This document shows positions 24,219-32,899 of a stretch of 33,906 nt of DNA, piece after piece. Made by a program: the position numbers and the translations under genes. Source of the DNA: Oscillospiraceae bacterium (GTDB lineage Bacteria > Bacillota > Clostridia > Oscillospirales > Oscillospiraceae); contig JAHHSG010000021.1 in the NCBI GenBank assembly GCA_020025305.1, positions 1 to 33,906 of the forward strand, given 5' to 3'. Each line of letters begins with the position of its first letter. Within the stretch, counting starts at the first letter, position 1. The notes below the pieces were generated by a model. It did no database searches, was not told the DNA's origin, and saw only the letters and a program-made list of their open reading frames with translations.

Positions 24219-25538
24219 TTATTTCTCTTCCTCCTCAGCGGTCTCTTCTTTCTTCTCTTCCACAGGGGTGGTAGCCACAGCATTGTCAGCCACCAGCTTA
24301 ATGACCTTCTCGCGGATCACCTGCTCCTTCACCTGCGCAACGGGCAGATACTGCTTAACGGTCTCCAGATCCATATTGTACTTCTCAGCCAAGTTTTTCA
24401 TCTCAGCCTCGACCTCTTCCTCGGTAGCCTCCAGAGCCTCGGCCTTAATGATGGCCTCCACAGCCAGATCCATCTTCACCTGCTCCAGAGCGGGAGCCAT
24501 AGCCTGCTCCTTGAACTTCTCCTCGGTAGTACCGGCCATCTGCAGATACTGCTCGAAGGGCAGACCCTGTGCAGCCAGCTGCTGCTTAAAGCCACCCACC
24601 ATCTTATCGGCCTGCATGGACACCATATCGTCGGGAATCTCGCACTCGATTCCTTCGGCAACCTTGGTCATCAGAGCATCCTCAAAAGCACGCTGCGCGG
24701 CTTCTTTACGCTCGGCAGTCATCTTTTTCTTCAGATCCGCCTTCAGTTCCTTCAGCGTGTCAAACTCGGACACGTCCTTGGCAAACTCGTCGTCAATGGC
24801 GGGAACTTCCTTGGTCTTGACCTCGTTGACTTTCACGTGGAAAACCACAGGCTTACCTGCCAAGTCGGGGGTGTAGTTCTCAGGGAAGGTAATGTCCAGA
24901 TCCTTCTCCTCACCGGCCTTCATGCCGATGATCTGATCCTCAAAGCCGGGGACAAAGCTGCCGGAGCCGATCTCCAGATCAAAGTTCTCGCCCTTGCCGC
25001 CCTCGAAAGCAACACCGTTATCAAAGCCCTCGAAGTCGATGTCAGCGGTATCGCCCTTCTTCACGGCGCGATCAACGCTGACAAGACGGGCGTTGCGATC
25101 AGCCATATCCTTGAGCCGCGCATTCACATCGGCAGCCATGACTTTTACCTCGGCGCGAGGAGCCTCCAAACCCTTATATTCACCCAGCTTCACCTCGGGA
25201 TAAACAGCCACGGTAGCCTTGAAGGTCACGCCGTCCTTGCTGCAATCCACCAGCTCCACTTCAGGATAACCCACAACATCCAGCTTCTGCTCATGTACAG
25301 CGCCCTCATAAGCGTCAGGCAGAACGATGTTCACTGCTTCTTCATAGAACACTTCCACACCGTACATCTTCTCGATGATCTTGCGGGGGGCCTTACCGGG
25401 GCGGAAGCCGGTTACCTGAATGTTCTTGCGCATCTTCAGATAAGCCTTGTTGATGGCGGCCTCGAAATCTTCGGCGCTCACCTCGATGGTCAGCACGACC
25501 TTGCTCTTCTCCAGTTTTTCACAGGATTTTACACTCAT
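24219..25538 (-). CDS. tig: Trigger factor (ribosome-bound peptidyl-prolyl isomerase)
   Basis: Trigger factor binds the ribosome exit and shields nascent chains. The 439-residue protein has the N-terminal ribosome-binding domain with the GFRPGKAP signature (44-51). It also has a central FKBP-type domain (about 155-245, from KKGDTADIDFEG to DLDITFPENY) and a long helical C-terminal chaperone domain ending in an acidic Glu-rich tail. The start follows CGGAGG. Codon use is strongly biased to preferred codons, as expected for an abundant protein. Confidence 0.97.
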   Translation of the reverse strand: MSVKSCEKLEKSKVVLTIEVSAEDFEAAINKAYLKMRKNIQVTGFRPGKAPRKIIEKMYGVEVFYEEAVNIVLPDAYEGAVHEQKLDVVGYPEVELVDCSKDGVTFKATVAVYPEVKLGEYKGLEAPRAEVKVMAADVNARLKDMADRNARLVSVDRAVKKGDTADIDFEGFDNGVAFEGGKGENFDLEIGSGSFVPGFEDQIIGMKAGEEKDLDITFPENYTPDLAGKPVVFHVKVNEVKTKEVPAIDDEFAKDVSEFDTLKELKADLKKKMTAERKEAAQRAFEDALMTKVAEGIECEIPDDMVSMQADKMVGGFKQQLAAQGLPFEQYLQMAGTTEEKFKEQAMAPALEQVKMDLAVEAIIKAEALEATEEEVEAEMKNLAEKYNMDLETVKQYLPVAQVKEQVIREKVIKLVADNAVATTPVEEKKEETAEEEEK

Positions 25539-25584
25539 TTTGTTTTTCCTCCGTTCAGCATGATTCTAATCAATGCAATTAAAT

Positions 25585-25613
25585 ATGATACCAGAAAACA
25601 ATTGGAATTTCCA
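25585..25613 (-). promoter_or_regulatory. Possible tig promoter
   Basis: On the minus strand TATCAT (25585-25590) is 17 bases from TGGAAA (25608-25613). The -35 position lies in the 11-base palindrome TGGAATTTCCA (25603-25613). The -10 match is fair and the -35 match is weak. Confidence 0.4.
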
Positions 25614-25625
25614 TACCTTTTTACA

Positions 25626-26315
25626 TTAATCGCAAATTTTTTTAGGAAAAAACCTTACATAGTCTGCCGAGACCAGCGAAAAATGTGTTCCCTGCTGTTC
25701 CCCCTCAATGGAACGACGGTGGGAAGCGCCGTGGAGATGTCCATAATAGCACTGCTTTACCCCGTATTGCTGCAAAAGCCGCAGGATCTCCGGGCAGCGA
25801 TAGCCCTGATAGAGGGGCGGATAGTGGAGAAAACAGATTTTCTCCCGCTCACCCGCCGCCCTCAGCGATGTCTCCAAGCGTCCGATCTCCCGCAGCAGCA
25901 TTTTTTCGTTGTGGGTTCCCTGATTGTCCAGCTCATAAAACCAGCCCCGAGTCCCGCACAATGCTATATCACCGTAGAAACAGCAGTTATTGTGGAGGAT
26001 CTCCATGGTCGTCAGTCCATGCTCAGCAAAAAAACGCTCCATCTTGGAAACCGTATTCCACCAGTAATCATGGTTGCCTTTCATAAGGATCTTTCTTCCC
26101 GGCAGCGCATCAATAAACTTCAAATCCTCCAGCGACTCCTCCAACGACATTCCCCAGGAGAGATCGCCGCACAGCACGGTGACGTCGTTATCCGTCAGTT
26201 GGGAAAACCCCTCCCGGAGGCGCTGCACATAGTTGCTCCACCCATCGCCGAAGACTTCCATGCTCTTATCAGAATTCAGCGACAGGTGCAGATCTCCAAT
26301 TGTATATAGTGCCAT
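25626..26315 (-). CDS. Metallophosphoesterase
   Basis: The 229-residue cytoplasmic protein has the calcineurin-like two-metal site: GDLHL (7-11), GDLSWG near 50, GNHDYWW near 80 and YYGHLHG near 190. It belongs to the bacterial branch with an SLEESLEDL spacer, whose substrate is unknown. It is the last gene of the rplS-rbgA-rnhB-yraN-dipeptidase-phosphoesterase series, 15 bases after the dipeptidase. The predicted tig promoter follows directly. Confidence 0.88.
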   Translation of the reverse strand: MALYTIGDLHLSLNSDKSMEVFGDGWSNYVQRLREGFSQLTDNDVTVLCGDLSWGMSLEESLEDLKFIDALPGRKILMKGNHDYWWNTVSKMERFFAEHGLTTMEILHNNCCFYGDIALCGTRGWFYELDNQGTHNEKMLLREIGRLETSLRAAGEREKICFLHYPPLYQGYRCPEILRLLQQYGVKQCYYGHLHGASHRRSIEGEQQGTHFSLVSADYVRFFPKKICD

Positions 26316-26329
26316 AGGTCTTACTCCCC

Positions 26330-27253
26330 TCAGAGCAACCGTCTGAGATTGTTCCAGAAAATATCCTCCAACAACTGCGGGGCATAGCCCCGCTTGTGCA
26401 GTGCTTCATAGAGTCGAGGCACACTCTGCACCCCCTCGATTCCCTCCACCAATGTCTCACATCCATCCAGATCCCCGCCAAGACACAGGGTCTTTTCTCC
26501 GTCCAGCGCCAGGAAGTGCTCGATATGAGCCACCAGCTCCTCTATGGTGGCCTTCTCCCCTACAAAGGCAGTATACGCATTGATGCCCACCACACCGCCG
26601 GTATCCCGGATGACACGGAACATATCGTCCGTCAAGTTCCGGGGATGGTTCCACACACTGCGGGCATTGGAGTGAGAGGCCACGATGGGATGTCTGGTCA
26701 GATCTGCCAAGTCCCAAAAGCCCGCATCGGAGAGATGGGATACATCCACAAAGATATTCCGCTCCTCCATGGCCCGAATGAAATCTCTCCCCTGCTGGGA
26801 AAGGCCGCGTTCCGGTTCTTCTATATTGGTGCCGGAGAGGACATTGGCCCGATTCCACACCGGGTTCATAAGCCGTACCCCCCAATCGGCCACTTCGGCT
26901 ACCTTATGAGGGTCGCACTCTAGAAGATCGGCGCCCTCAATTGAGAGAAGTCCCGCAATCTTCCCTGCCTCTATGGCCGCATCTACCTCTTCACCGGTGC
27001 GACAGCGGCGGATCAAATCCCCATTTTTCTCTGTCTCGTGCAAAAAGATGTGGTGCAGACGCAACAGCTGTGCCCACATCCCATCCGGCGGCACCTGTTT
27101 GGCATCGTGATACATAGCAAAAAACTGGGCATACTGCCCCAGTTCTTTTCCACGCACCAAATCCAGCTGTCCGCTGTTGCAGCGCAGATGCTCGCCGGTA
27201 TCCCAGCAGCGCCACAGCGTGTCACAATGGGCGTCAAAATAAGAGATTTTCAT
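26330..27253 (-). CDS. Membrane dipeptidase family protein (peptidase M19)
   Basis: The 307-residue protein is a TIM-barrel zinc dipeptidase of the renal dipeptidase family. Metal-site segments are DAHCDT (7-12), LLSIEGAD with the bridging glutamate, VDVSHLSDAGFWD, PIVASHSNARS and GGDLDG. No signal peptide is seen, so it is probably cytoplasmic, unlike the mammalian enzyme. Likely substrates are dipeptides, possibly including D-residues; this cannot be settled from sequence. The ATG follows GAAGG and lies 10 bases after yraN. Confidence 0.9.
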   Translation of the reverse strand: MKISYFDAHCDTLWRCWDTGEHLRCNSGQLDLVRGKELGQYAQFFAMYHDAKQVPPDGMWAQLLRLHHIFLHETEKNGDLIRRCRTGEEVDAAIEAGKIAGLLSIEGADLLECDPHKVAEVADWGVRLMNPVWNRANVLSGTNIEEPERGLSQQGRDFIRAMEERNIFVDVSHLSDAGFWDLADLTRHPIVASHSNARSVWNHPRNLTDDMFRVIRDTGGVVGINAYTAFVGEKATIEELVAHIEHFLALDGEKTLCLGGDLDGCETLVEGIEGVQSVPRLYEALHKRGYAPQLLEDIFWNNLRRLL

Positions 27254-27262
27254 TCCTTCACC

Positions 27263-27619
27263 TCAAAACGCATTTTCCAGATATGCAATCCGCACACGCT
27301 CCGGTGTGCGGTGGCTGTCCGCATAGACCTCCGCCACATCAAAGCGCGCCGGACAATCCAATTCCTTCTGCGCAAGATAAAATGCTGCTGTTTTGCGCAG
27401 CTTCTCCTGTTTTGCCGCCGTCACATAGTCCCGTGGCAGTCCCATTTGGAGATTGGTGCGGGTCTTAACCTCCACAAAGCACAGTACCTTTCCTTTTCTG
27501 GCTATCAGGTCAATCTCCCCGAAGCGGCAGTGATAGCTGTGTTCCAGCAGCTGATAGCCTCTTTCCCGCAGGTAGACGGCCACCTGTGCCTCTCCCCACG
27601 TTCCCACAGCCCGGCTCAT
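27263..27619 (-). CDS. yraN: YraN/UPF0102 family protein (nuclease-like fold)
   Basis: The 118-residue product has the restriction-endonuclease-like core GEIDLIARKG...FVEVKTR, in which Glu and Asp, then Glu and Lys, could bind metal. Its role is unknown; the family is often beside rnhB, as here. I chose the ATG at 27617-27619, with GGAG eight bases upstream, because it overlaps the rnhB stop (ATGA). The GTG at 27635-27637 would add six residues and removes this spacing. Confidence 0.9.
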   Translation of the reverse strand: MSRAVGTWGEAQVAVYLRERGYQLLEHSYHCRFGEIDLIARKGKVLCFVEVKTRTNLQMGLPRDYVTAAKQEKLRKTAAFYLAQKELDCPARFDVAEVYADSHRTPERVRIAYLENAF

Positions 27620-28239
27620 TGCTTCTTCTCCGCCCACTTTTTTAAAAAGGTCTTGCGGTGGGCAGGACAGGGGCCATATTGATCCAGCATAGCATAATGC
27701 AGCTTGGTTCCATATCCCTTGTGCTTGGCAAACTGATACTGGGGATAGGCCCGATCCAGTTCCTCAGACACATAGCGGTCACGGCTCACCTTTGCCACAA
27801 TGGAGGCCGCTGCAATGCTGGCACTCTTGCCATCGCCGCCTACCACCAATGTGTGCGGGGTCCTCACAGCGGCAGTGCGTCCGTGATCCCGATTGCCGTC
27901 AATGAGCGCCATATCCACCGTACAGCCTAAGCCATCAATGGCCAGCTGCATGGCTTTCATCCGGGCGCTGAGGATGTCGGTTTCGTCGATCTCCGCAGCC
28001 TCCACCCTGGCTACAGACCAAGCCACAGCCCGCTCCACAATGATATCATAGAGTTGCTCCCGCTTTTTTTCTGTCAGCTTTTTAGAATCGTTCAAACCGG
28101 GTATCTCACAAAAGGGCGGCAAAATCACCGCAGCAGCATACACCGGCCCGGCCAGCGGGCCCGCACCGGCTTCATCTACGCCGCACACGGCCTTCCATCC
28201 CTGTTCCAGATAGTTTCGCTCGTAATCCCAAAGCTCCAT
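27616..28239 (-). CDS. rnhB: Ribonuclease HII
   Basis: RNase HII removes ribonucleotides embedded in DNA. The 207-residue protein carries Asp22 and Glu23 (GVDEAG), Asp114 (ALIDGN) and Asp136 (GGDGKS), which fit the four catalytic acids, and the IAAASIVAKVSRDR motif. Unusually, the GRG motif after DEA is GAG (25-27), with Ala26 replacing the Arg/Lys that contacts the substrate around the ribonucleotide. It lies between rbgA and yraN, overlapping yraN by four bases. Confidence 0.95.
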   Translation of the reverse strand: MELWDYERNYLEQGWKAVCGVDEAGAGPLAGPVYAAAVILPPFCEIPGLNDSKKLTEKKREQLYDIIVERAVAWSVARVEAAEIDETDILSARMKAMQLAIDGLGCTVDMALIDGNRDHGRTAAVRTPHTLVVGGDGKSASIAAASIVAKVSRDRYVSEELDRAYPQYQFAKHKGYGTKLHYAMLDQYGPCPAHRKTFLKKWAEKKQ

Positions 28240-28256
28240 GGCTGCAAAATCCTTCC

Positions 28257-29117
28257 TTATGCCTCCGGCGTTTCTAACGTAAAGCGTCCAAGCTTCCCAG
28301 ATCTGAACTCATCCAGCAAAATACGGGCCATACGCTCCGTATCCACTTCGGCACCGCGCATCAGGAACCCGCGCTTACGTCCGGCCTTGCAAAGAAGATC
28401 ATAGCCGGAGTCGCCTTCCTCGATGTCAATCTTATACCGTTCCTTTACCACATCGGCGTAGTGACGTCCCAGATACTCCATCAGGTAACTGGCCAATTCC
28501 TCCAGATCCATCACGTCGTCCTTGATGGCTCCGGTAAACGCCAGATGCATCCCCACATTCACATCATCAAATTTGGGCCACAGGATTCCCGGCGTATCCA
28601 GCAGCTCCAGTGTGTTATCCACCGGCACCCATTGCTTCGTGCGGGTCACGCCGGGGCGATCCTCCGCTCGCGCCGTTTTGCGCTTAGCCACCTTATTGAT
28701 AAAGGTAGACTTGCCAACGTTGGGGATTCCCAGCACCATGACGCGCACCACACGCCCTACCTGCCCCTTCTCGGCATAGGCCGCCAGCTTGTCTCGCAGC
28801 AGTTCACGCACGGCAGCGGCAAATTGTGCCGTTCCGGTGCCGCCCTTGGCGTTGACCTCCAGCACAGCGTACCCTTTCCCACGAAAATAAGCTGCCCAGG
28901 CACGTGTCTTGCTGGGATCGGCTTGATCCACACGATTAAGAATGATGATGCGGGGCTTGCCTTCTGTCAGCTCATCCACATCCGGATTACGGCTGGAAAT
29001 AGGGATACGGGCATCCAAAATCTCACACACGGCATCCATGTGCTTGATTTCCGCTTGAATCATGCGTTTCGTCTTTGTCATATGGCCGGGAAACCAACTC
29101 AGCCCCTCAATCTGCAC
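28257..29117 (-). CDS. rbgA: Ribosome biogenesis GTPase YlqF/RbgA
   Basis: RbgA is needed for late 50S assembly. It is circularly permuted: G4 (NRVD) comes first, followed by G1 GIPNVGKST and G3 DTPGILWP. The N-terminal WFPGHM motif is present. I favour the GTG at 29115-29117 as start (286 residues): GAGGTG lies seven bases upstream, and the N-terminus then resembles B. subtilis RbgA. The ATG at 29130-29132 would add five residues but has no ribosome site. It follows rplS after a terminator and precedes rnhB by 17 bases. Confidence 0.92.
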   Translation of the reverse strand: MQIEGLSWFPGHMTKTKRMIQAEIKHMDAVCEILDARIPISSRNPDVDELTEGKPRIIILNRVDQADPSKTRAWAAYFRGKGYAVLEVNAKGGTGTAQFAAAVRELLRDKLAAYAEKGQVGRVVRVMVLGIPNVGKSTFINKVAKRKTARAEDRPGVTRTKQWVPVDNTLELLDTPGILWPKFDDVNVGMHLAFTGAIKDDVMDLEELASYLMEYLGRHYADVVKERYKIDIEEGDSGYDLLCKAGRKRGFLMRGAEVDTERMARILLDEFRSGKLGRFTLETPEA

Positions 29118-29204
29118 GATGCAGCACCTCATTTCGTAGATATCTTTTGGTACATGAAATATAGCATTTCTATCATAGCATATTCCATCAAAAATGGAAA
29201 TAGG

Positions 29205-29234
29205 AAAAACCCGCCCGCAAATGCGGACGGGTTT
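29205..29234 (-). terminator. rplS terminator
   Basis: On the minus strand a 13-pair stem with one mismatch (29222-29234 with 29207-29219) and a two-base loop is followed by five T. It lies 18 bases after the rplS stop, so rbgA has partly separate expression. Confidence 0.8.
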
Positions 29235-29252
29235 GGATCAGCAGTAATTTGC

Positions 29253-29594
29253 TTACAGCTTCTCTCTGATCTTGGCAGCCTTACCAACGCGGCCACGCAG
29301 ATAGTACAGCTTAGCACGGCGGACATAACCGTGACGAACCGTTTCGATCTTCTCAATAGAGGGGGAGTGAACGGGGAATACCTTCTCCACACCAATACCG
29401 TAAGACAGGCGGCGAACCGTAATGGTCTCCTCAATACCGCCGTGCTTCTTGGCAATCACAATACCCTCGAAGACCTGAATACGCTCACGAGCGCCTTCCT
29501 TAACCTTCACGTGAACACGGACGGTGTCGCCCACTTCCACATGAGGCACTTCAGCCTTCAGCTGCTTTTCGGTCAAAGCCTTAATAAGATCCAT
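29253..29594 (-). CDS. rplS: 50S ribosomal protein L19
   Basis: The 113-residue protein matches L19 in full length. Its segments include PHVEVGDTVRVHVKV, RIQVFEGIVIAKK and VRRAKLYYLRGRVGKAAKI. L19 lies at the interface of the 30S and 50S subunits. The ATG follows GGAGG nine bases upstream. Codon use is strongly biased. It is the first gene of the group with rbgA and rnhB. Confidence 0.98.
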   Translation of the reverse strand: MDLIKALTEKQLKAEVPHVEVGDTVRVHVKVKEGARERIQVFEGIVIAKKHGGIEETITVRRLSYGIGVEKVFPVHSPSIEKIETVRHGYVRRAKLYYLRGRVGKAAKIREKL

Positions 29595-29697
29595 GGATAT
29601 TTCCTCCTAATAATATAGGTGTTCGTGCCGCTATTTATGTGATACACCATCTCTTGCAGCGTACCGGCGACAGAGGACCGCCCTTTTTTGCCATGAT

Positions 29698-29726
29698 AGC
29701 ATATCATAGTTACGTAAAAAATGCAA
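29698..29726 (-). promoter_or_regulatory. Sigma-A promoter of rplS
   Basis: On the minus strand TTGCAT (29721-29726) is 17 bases from TATGCT (29698-29703). The leader is about 95 bases long and GC-rich in part, long enough for an L19-type regulatory leader, but I see no clear leader hairpin. Confidence 0.6.
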
Positions 29727-29750
29727 GTACTTTTTCTCTTTTACGTCGTT

Positions 29751-30413
29751 TTATCGGAAAATTTGCCCCTCTGCATCCAGCAGCTCCCGGCGACGGACGC
29801 GCATAAAGTCCGGTGTCAGCTCGGGAATACAGCGCACAATGGCTTTTTCCAACAGCTGTGGGTTCAGCCCCGGATTCTGGGCCTGTACCACCACGGTGCC
29901 GCAGACCTTCTTCTCCTCTGCGTGCAGCGCTACACTGTGGATCATAGGGGCAATGTCCACATCGGCCAGTTCCTTGCGCTTCGTCCGCTTTTGGATCACC
30001 AGTTCCGGACGGGCAAACAGCTCTTGCAGCTGCTCTACGGCTCCTCCCGGCACGCCGCTGTCATAATCCCACTCCACATCCGCCTTCAAAAGGGCCAGTT
30101 CTCGCACCGGACGCTTAGCCTCATAGCAGTCCAGCACACGGAGTCCGCAGGGCATCCCCGTATTCAGTTTCTCTGCAATACCGGTGCCGTCCGTGGTCTG
30201 GGTCACCTCAAAGTCCAGCAGCTCACAGTCGCTGGATTGTCCCACCGGCAAAGGCAGCACGATGGAGATAATGGGATGAGGATGGAAGCCGTGGCTATGG
30301 CTGATCTCCAGCTCCGCCCGCGGAAAAGCCCGCTGCATGGTACGCAGTAAATCCAAATGGGAGATATAGGCGGCCTGCGCCTCCTTCACAAACAGAAGTC
30401 TCAGCTTAGACAT
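29751..30413 (-). CDS. DUF2344 protein, partner of the adjacent radical SAM protein (TIGR03936 type)
   Basis: The 220-residue protein begins MSKLRLLFVKEAQAAYISH and has the HLDLLRTMQRA segment typical of this domain. It is always seen next to, or fused to, a TIGR03960-type radical SAM protein. Its function is unknown. The ATG at 30411-30413 has GGAGG upstream and overlaps the end of the radical SAM gene by eight bases, indicating translational coupling. A longer frame upstream to 30497 lies wholly in the neighbour and lacks family similarity. Confidence 0.88.
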   Translation of the reverse strand: MSKLRLLFVKEAQAAYISHLDLLRTMQRAFPRAELEISHSHGFHPHPIISIVLPLPVGQSSDCELLDFEVTQTTDGTGIAEKLNTGMPCGLRVLDCYEAKRPVRELALLKADVEWDYDSGVPGGAVEQLQELFARPELVIQKRTKRKELADVDIAPMIHSVALHAEEKKVCGTVVVQAQNPGLNPQLLEKAIVRCIPELTPDFMRVRRRELLDAEGQIFR

Positions 30414-32238
30414 CGCATTTCCCTCCCACCAGCACATTGGCACCGCAGGCATTGCAGTGACTGCGGCAATCCGGAGTCGTCTGTGCCTCCTTGGCACGCT
30501 GCAGCTCCCGCTTCAAATAATTTTCCGTCACACCGCTGGAAATCATACTCCAGGGAAGCACCTCATCGGTTGAGCGGACACGATTGGCGTAGAAATGGGG
30601 ATCAAGCCCGCACTCTTCAAAGGCCTCCAACCAGCGATCCAGGGAGAAGTATTCCTCCCAGGCATCCAATTTAGCGCCCTTACGCCATGCCGTCTCCACG
30701 ACCTTGCCCATGCGGCGATCACCACGAGCCAGTACCGCTTCCAGGAAGCTGGTGTCGGAGTCGTGCCAATTGTAGGTGACGGTCTTAGTCTTAATGGCCT
30801 CTCGCAGCAGCTTCACACGCCGCTCATACTCCTCCTTAGAAATCTGAGGTTCCCATTGAAAGGCCGTATGGGGCTTAGGTACAAACCAAGAGGTGGATAC
30901 GGTGATGCGGACGCCCCGGTTTTTATTGGAGGAGGACTCACGCCACACGTGCATGACCCGAGCCGCCAGATCGGCGATTCCCAGCACATCCTCATCCGTC
31001 TCCGTGGGCAGGCCCAGCATGAAATAGAGTTTCACGGCGCTGTAGCCGCCGGCAAAGGCGGTGCGGCAGGATTGAAGGATATCCTCTTCCGTCACATTTT
31101 TATTAATCACATCCCGCAGCCGCTGTGTACCGGCCTCCGGTGCAAAAGTCAAACCTGTTTTACGCCCTTTGGCCAAACGCTGCATCAGTCCCATAGAGAA
31201 GTTGTCGGCACGCAGACTTGGCAAAGACAGATTGACATGGCGCTGGGCGCAAAAATCCTCCAAATCGTCGCACAGCGCTGTCAAAGACGGATAGTCACTG
31301 GTGCTGAGACTGGATAGTGTCATCTCCTGATAGCCGGAATCATTGCAGGACTCCACACCATACTGTGCGCACAGATCACGGCTGCGGTTGCGTACCGGAC
31401 GATAAACATACCCCGCCTGACAGAATCTGCATCCACGGATGCAGCCGCGAAACAATTCCAGCATGACACGATCCTGTACGATTTCGGTGGAGGGAACAAT
31501 GGTCTTAACCGGGAAACGAGCCTTGTCCATATTCTGTACGATTCGTTTGGTCACCACCTGTTTCACGCCGTCCAACGGCAGAATTTCCTTGACCGTGCCG
31601 TCCTCATTGTAGGTCACATCGTAGAGACTCGGCACATAGATGCCATCCAGATCGGCAGCAGCCCGCAGGAACTGCGCCTTGCTCCATCCTTCCCGGCGCG
31701 CTTTTCGGTGAAGTTCGATGATCTCCACCAGCATGTCCTCTCCTTCACCGATATTCACAAGATCGATGAAGTCCGCCATAGGCTCCGTGTTGTACATAGC
31801 CGTACCGCCGGCAATCACCAACGGCGTCAGTTCCGTGCGCTCTGCACTGTGGAGAGGGATGCCCGCCAAGTCCAGCATATTTAGCATAGCAGGAAATGCC
31901 ATCTCATAGCCCACAGAAAAAGCCACCATATGGAAGTCGGTAATGGGGTCACCGGACTCCAGCGCAAAAAGCGGCATCTTGGCGCGGCGCATCTCCTCTT
32001 CCATGTCACCCCAAGGGGCAAACACACGCTCACACCAGACACCGTCTAACTCGTTCATAATGCCGTACAAAATCCGCATTCCCAGGTTGGACATTCCAAT
32101 TTCATAGGTGTCCGGGAAGCAGAAGGCGATACGAGTATCCACTTCCGCTTTATCCTTGATGACCGCATTATATTCGCCGCCGACATAGCGGGCAGGCTTT
32201 TGCACACGGGGTAAAATTCGTTCCAGTCGTTGATCCAC
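30406..32238 (-). CDS. Radical SAM protein with N-terminal B12-binding-like domain (TIGR03960 type)
   Basis: The 610-residue protein has an N-terminal region resembling cobalamin-binding radical SAM proteins (IAFCFPDTYEIGMSNLGMRIL). The radical SAM core uses the CX3CX2C cluster motif in RGCIRGCRFCQAGY. The C-terminal end has three cysteines within CRSHCNACGANVL, possibly an extra metal site. It uses a GTG start with AGGAG seven bases upstream. Paired with the DUF2344 protein, it is widely conserved in Clostridia but its reaction is not known. Confidence 0.9.
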   Translation of the reverse strand: MDQRLERILPRVQKPARYVGGEYNAVIKDKAEVDTRIAFCFPDTYEIGMSNLGMRILYGIMNELDGVWCERVFAPWGDMEEEMRRAKMPLFALESGDPITDFHMVAFSVGYEMAFPAMLNMLDLAGIPLHSAERTELTPLVIAGGTAMYNTEPMADFIDLVNIGEGEDMLVEIIELHRKARREGWSKAQFLRAAADLDGIYVPSLYDVTYNEDGTVKEILPLDGVKQVVTKRIVQNMDKARFPVKTIVPSTEIVQDRVMLELFRGCIRGCRFCQAGYVYRPVRNRSRDLCAQYGVESCNDSGYQEMTLSSLSTSDYPSLTALCDDLEDFCAQRHVNLSLPSLRADNFSMGLMQRLAKGRKTGLTFAPEAGTQRLRDVINKNVTEEDILQSCRTAFAGGYSAVKLYFMLGLPTETDEDVLGIADLAARVMHVWRESSSNKNRGVRITVSTSWFVPKPHTAFQWEPQISKEEYERRVKLLREAIKTKTVTYNWHDSDTSFLEAVLARGDRRMGKVVETAWRKGAKLDAWEEYFSLDRWLEAFEECGLDPHFYANRVRSTDEVLPWSMISSGVTENYLKRELQRAKEAQTTPDCRSHCNACGANVLVGGKCDV

Positions 32239-32287
32239 TGTGATTCTCCTATCGTAAAGTGCTTTCCATGATTACTAAATTTATATT

Positions 32288-32899
32288 TTACCTGTTTTTC
32301 TGCCGTTTTACAAGCACTTTTTTCCGCCACATGCCTGCTAGAAGTCCTGCAGCCCCCACCAGTAAAAAGGGGCTTCCTCCCCGCCGCAGCACAAGCCATA
32401 TCCCTGCCACGGTCAGCAGCATGGCCGTGCCTGCACTCACAGCATCTGTCACCCGGTCGGCGGTAAAGGGTTCTTTCATGCACGCCACAACGATCCACAA
32501 AATACTGCTGCCATCCAGCGGACGAATGGGCAGCAAGTTAAAGCATCCCAGCACCAGCTGCGCACCGGCCAAAGGGTACAGCACCTCTGCCCACCGGCCC
32601 GTCCGTGCCATCAAAAATGCCAGCACCAAATTGGTCAGCGGTCCTGCCAGCGTAGAGAGCAGCTCACCGCCATAGGAGAGGTGGCTGCGACCTTCCACCA
32701 CCATTTCAGCGCCCAGTGCACAGATCCTCACCTGTGCCACCCCCGCCCCCAAGGCGCACAGCGTCAAATAGTGTCCCAACTCATGACACACTGCCGCTAG
32801 CAGCACAGCCAATGCCAGCAGTGGGGATGCTGCATAGATAAAAACTGCCAGCAGCACAACGGCTCCCGGCGTAATCTGCCACCGCACTTTTTTACACAT
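32288..32899 (-). CDS. M50 intramembrane metalloprotease, SpoIVFB-like
   Basis: The 203-residue membrane protein has several hydrophobic segments. The zinc motif is HELGH in AAVCHELGHYL, and the third ligand motif NLLPIRPLDGS carries the aspartate. B. subtilis SpoIVFB uses this design to cleave pro-sigma-K during sporulation. I chose the ATG at 32897-32899, which overlaps the stop of the upstream M23 gene by eight bases; the longer start at 32941 lies in that gene. It is coupled to an M23 protein in the SpoIVFA-SpoIVFB order, which supports the call. Confidence 0.88.
   Translation of the reverse strand: MCKKVRWQITPGAVVLLAVFIYAASPLLALAVLLAAVCHELGHYLTLCALGAGVAQVRICALGAEMVVEGRSHLSYGGELLSTLAGPLTNLVLAFLMARTGRWAEVLYPLAGAQLVLGCFNLLPIRPLDGSSILWIVVACMKEPFTADRVTDAVSAGTAMLLTVAGIWLVLRRGGSPFLLVGAAGLLAGMWRKKVLVKRQKNR

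Noticed and set aside
24837..26309. Plus-strand open frame (490 codons) across tig and the phosphoesterase
   Set aside because: It spans two well-supported minus-strand genes and the promoter between them, and has no recognisable motif.
29595..29697. L19 leader regulatory RNA
   Set aside because: The leader is long enough, but I could not find a convincing conserved stem or L19-binding shape by eye.
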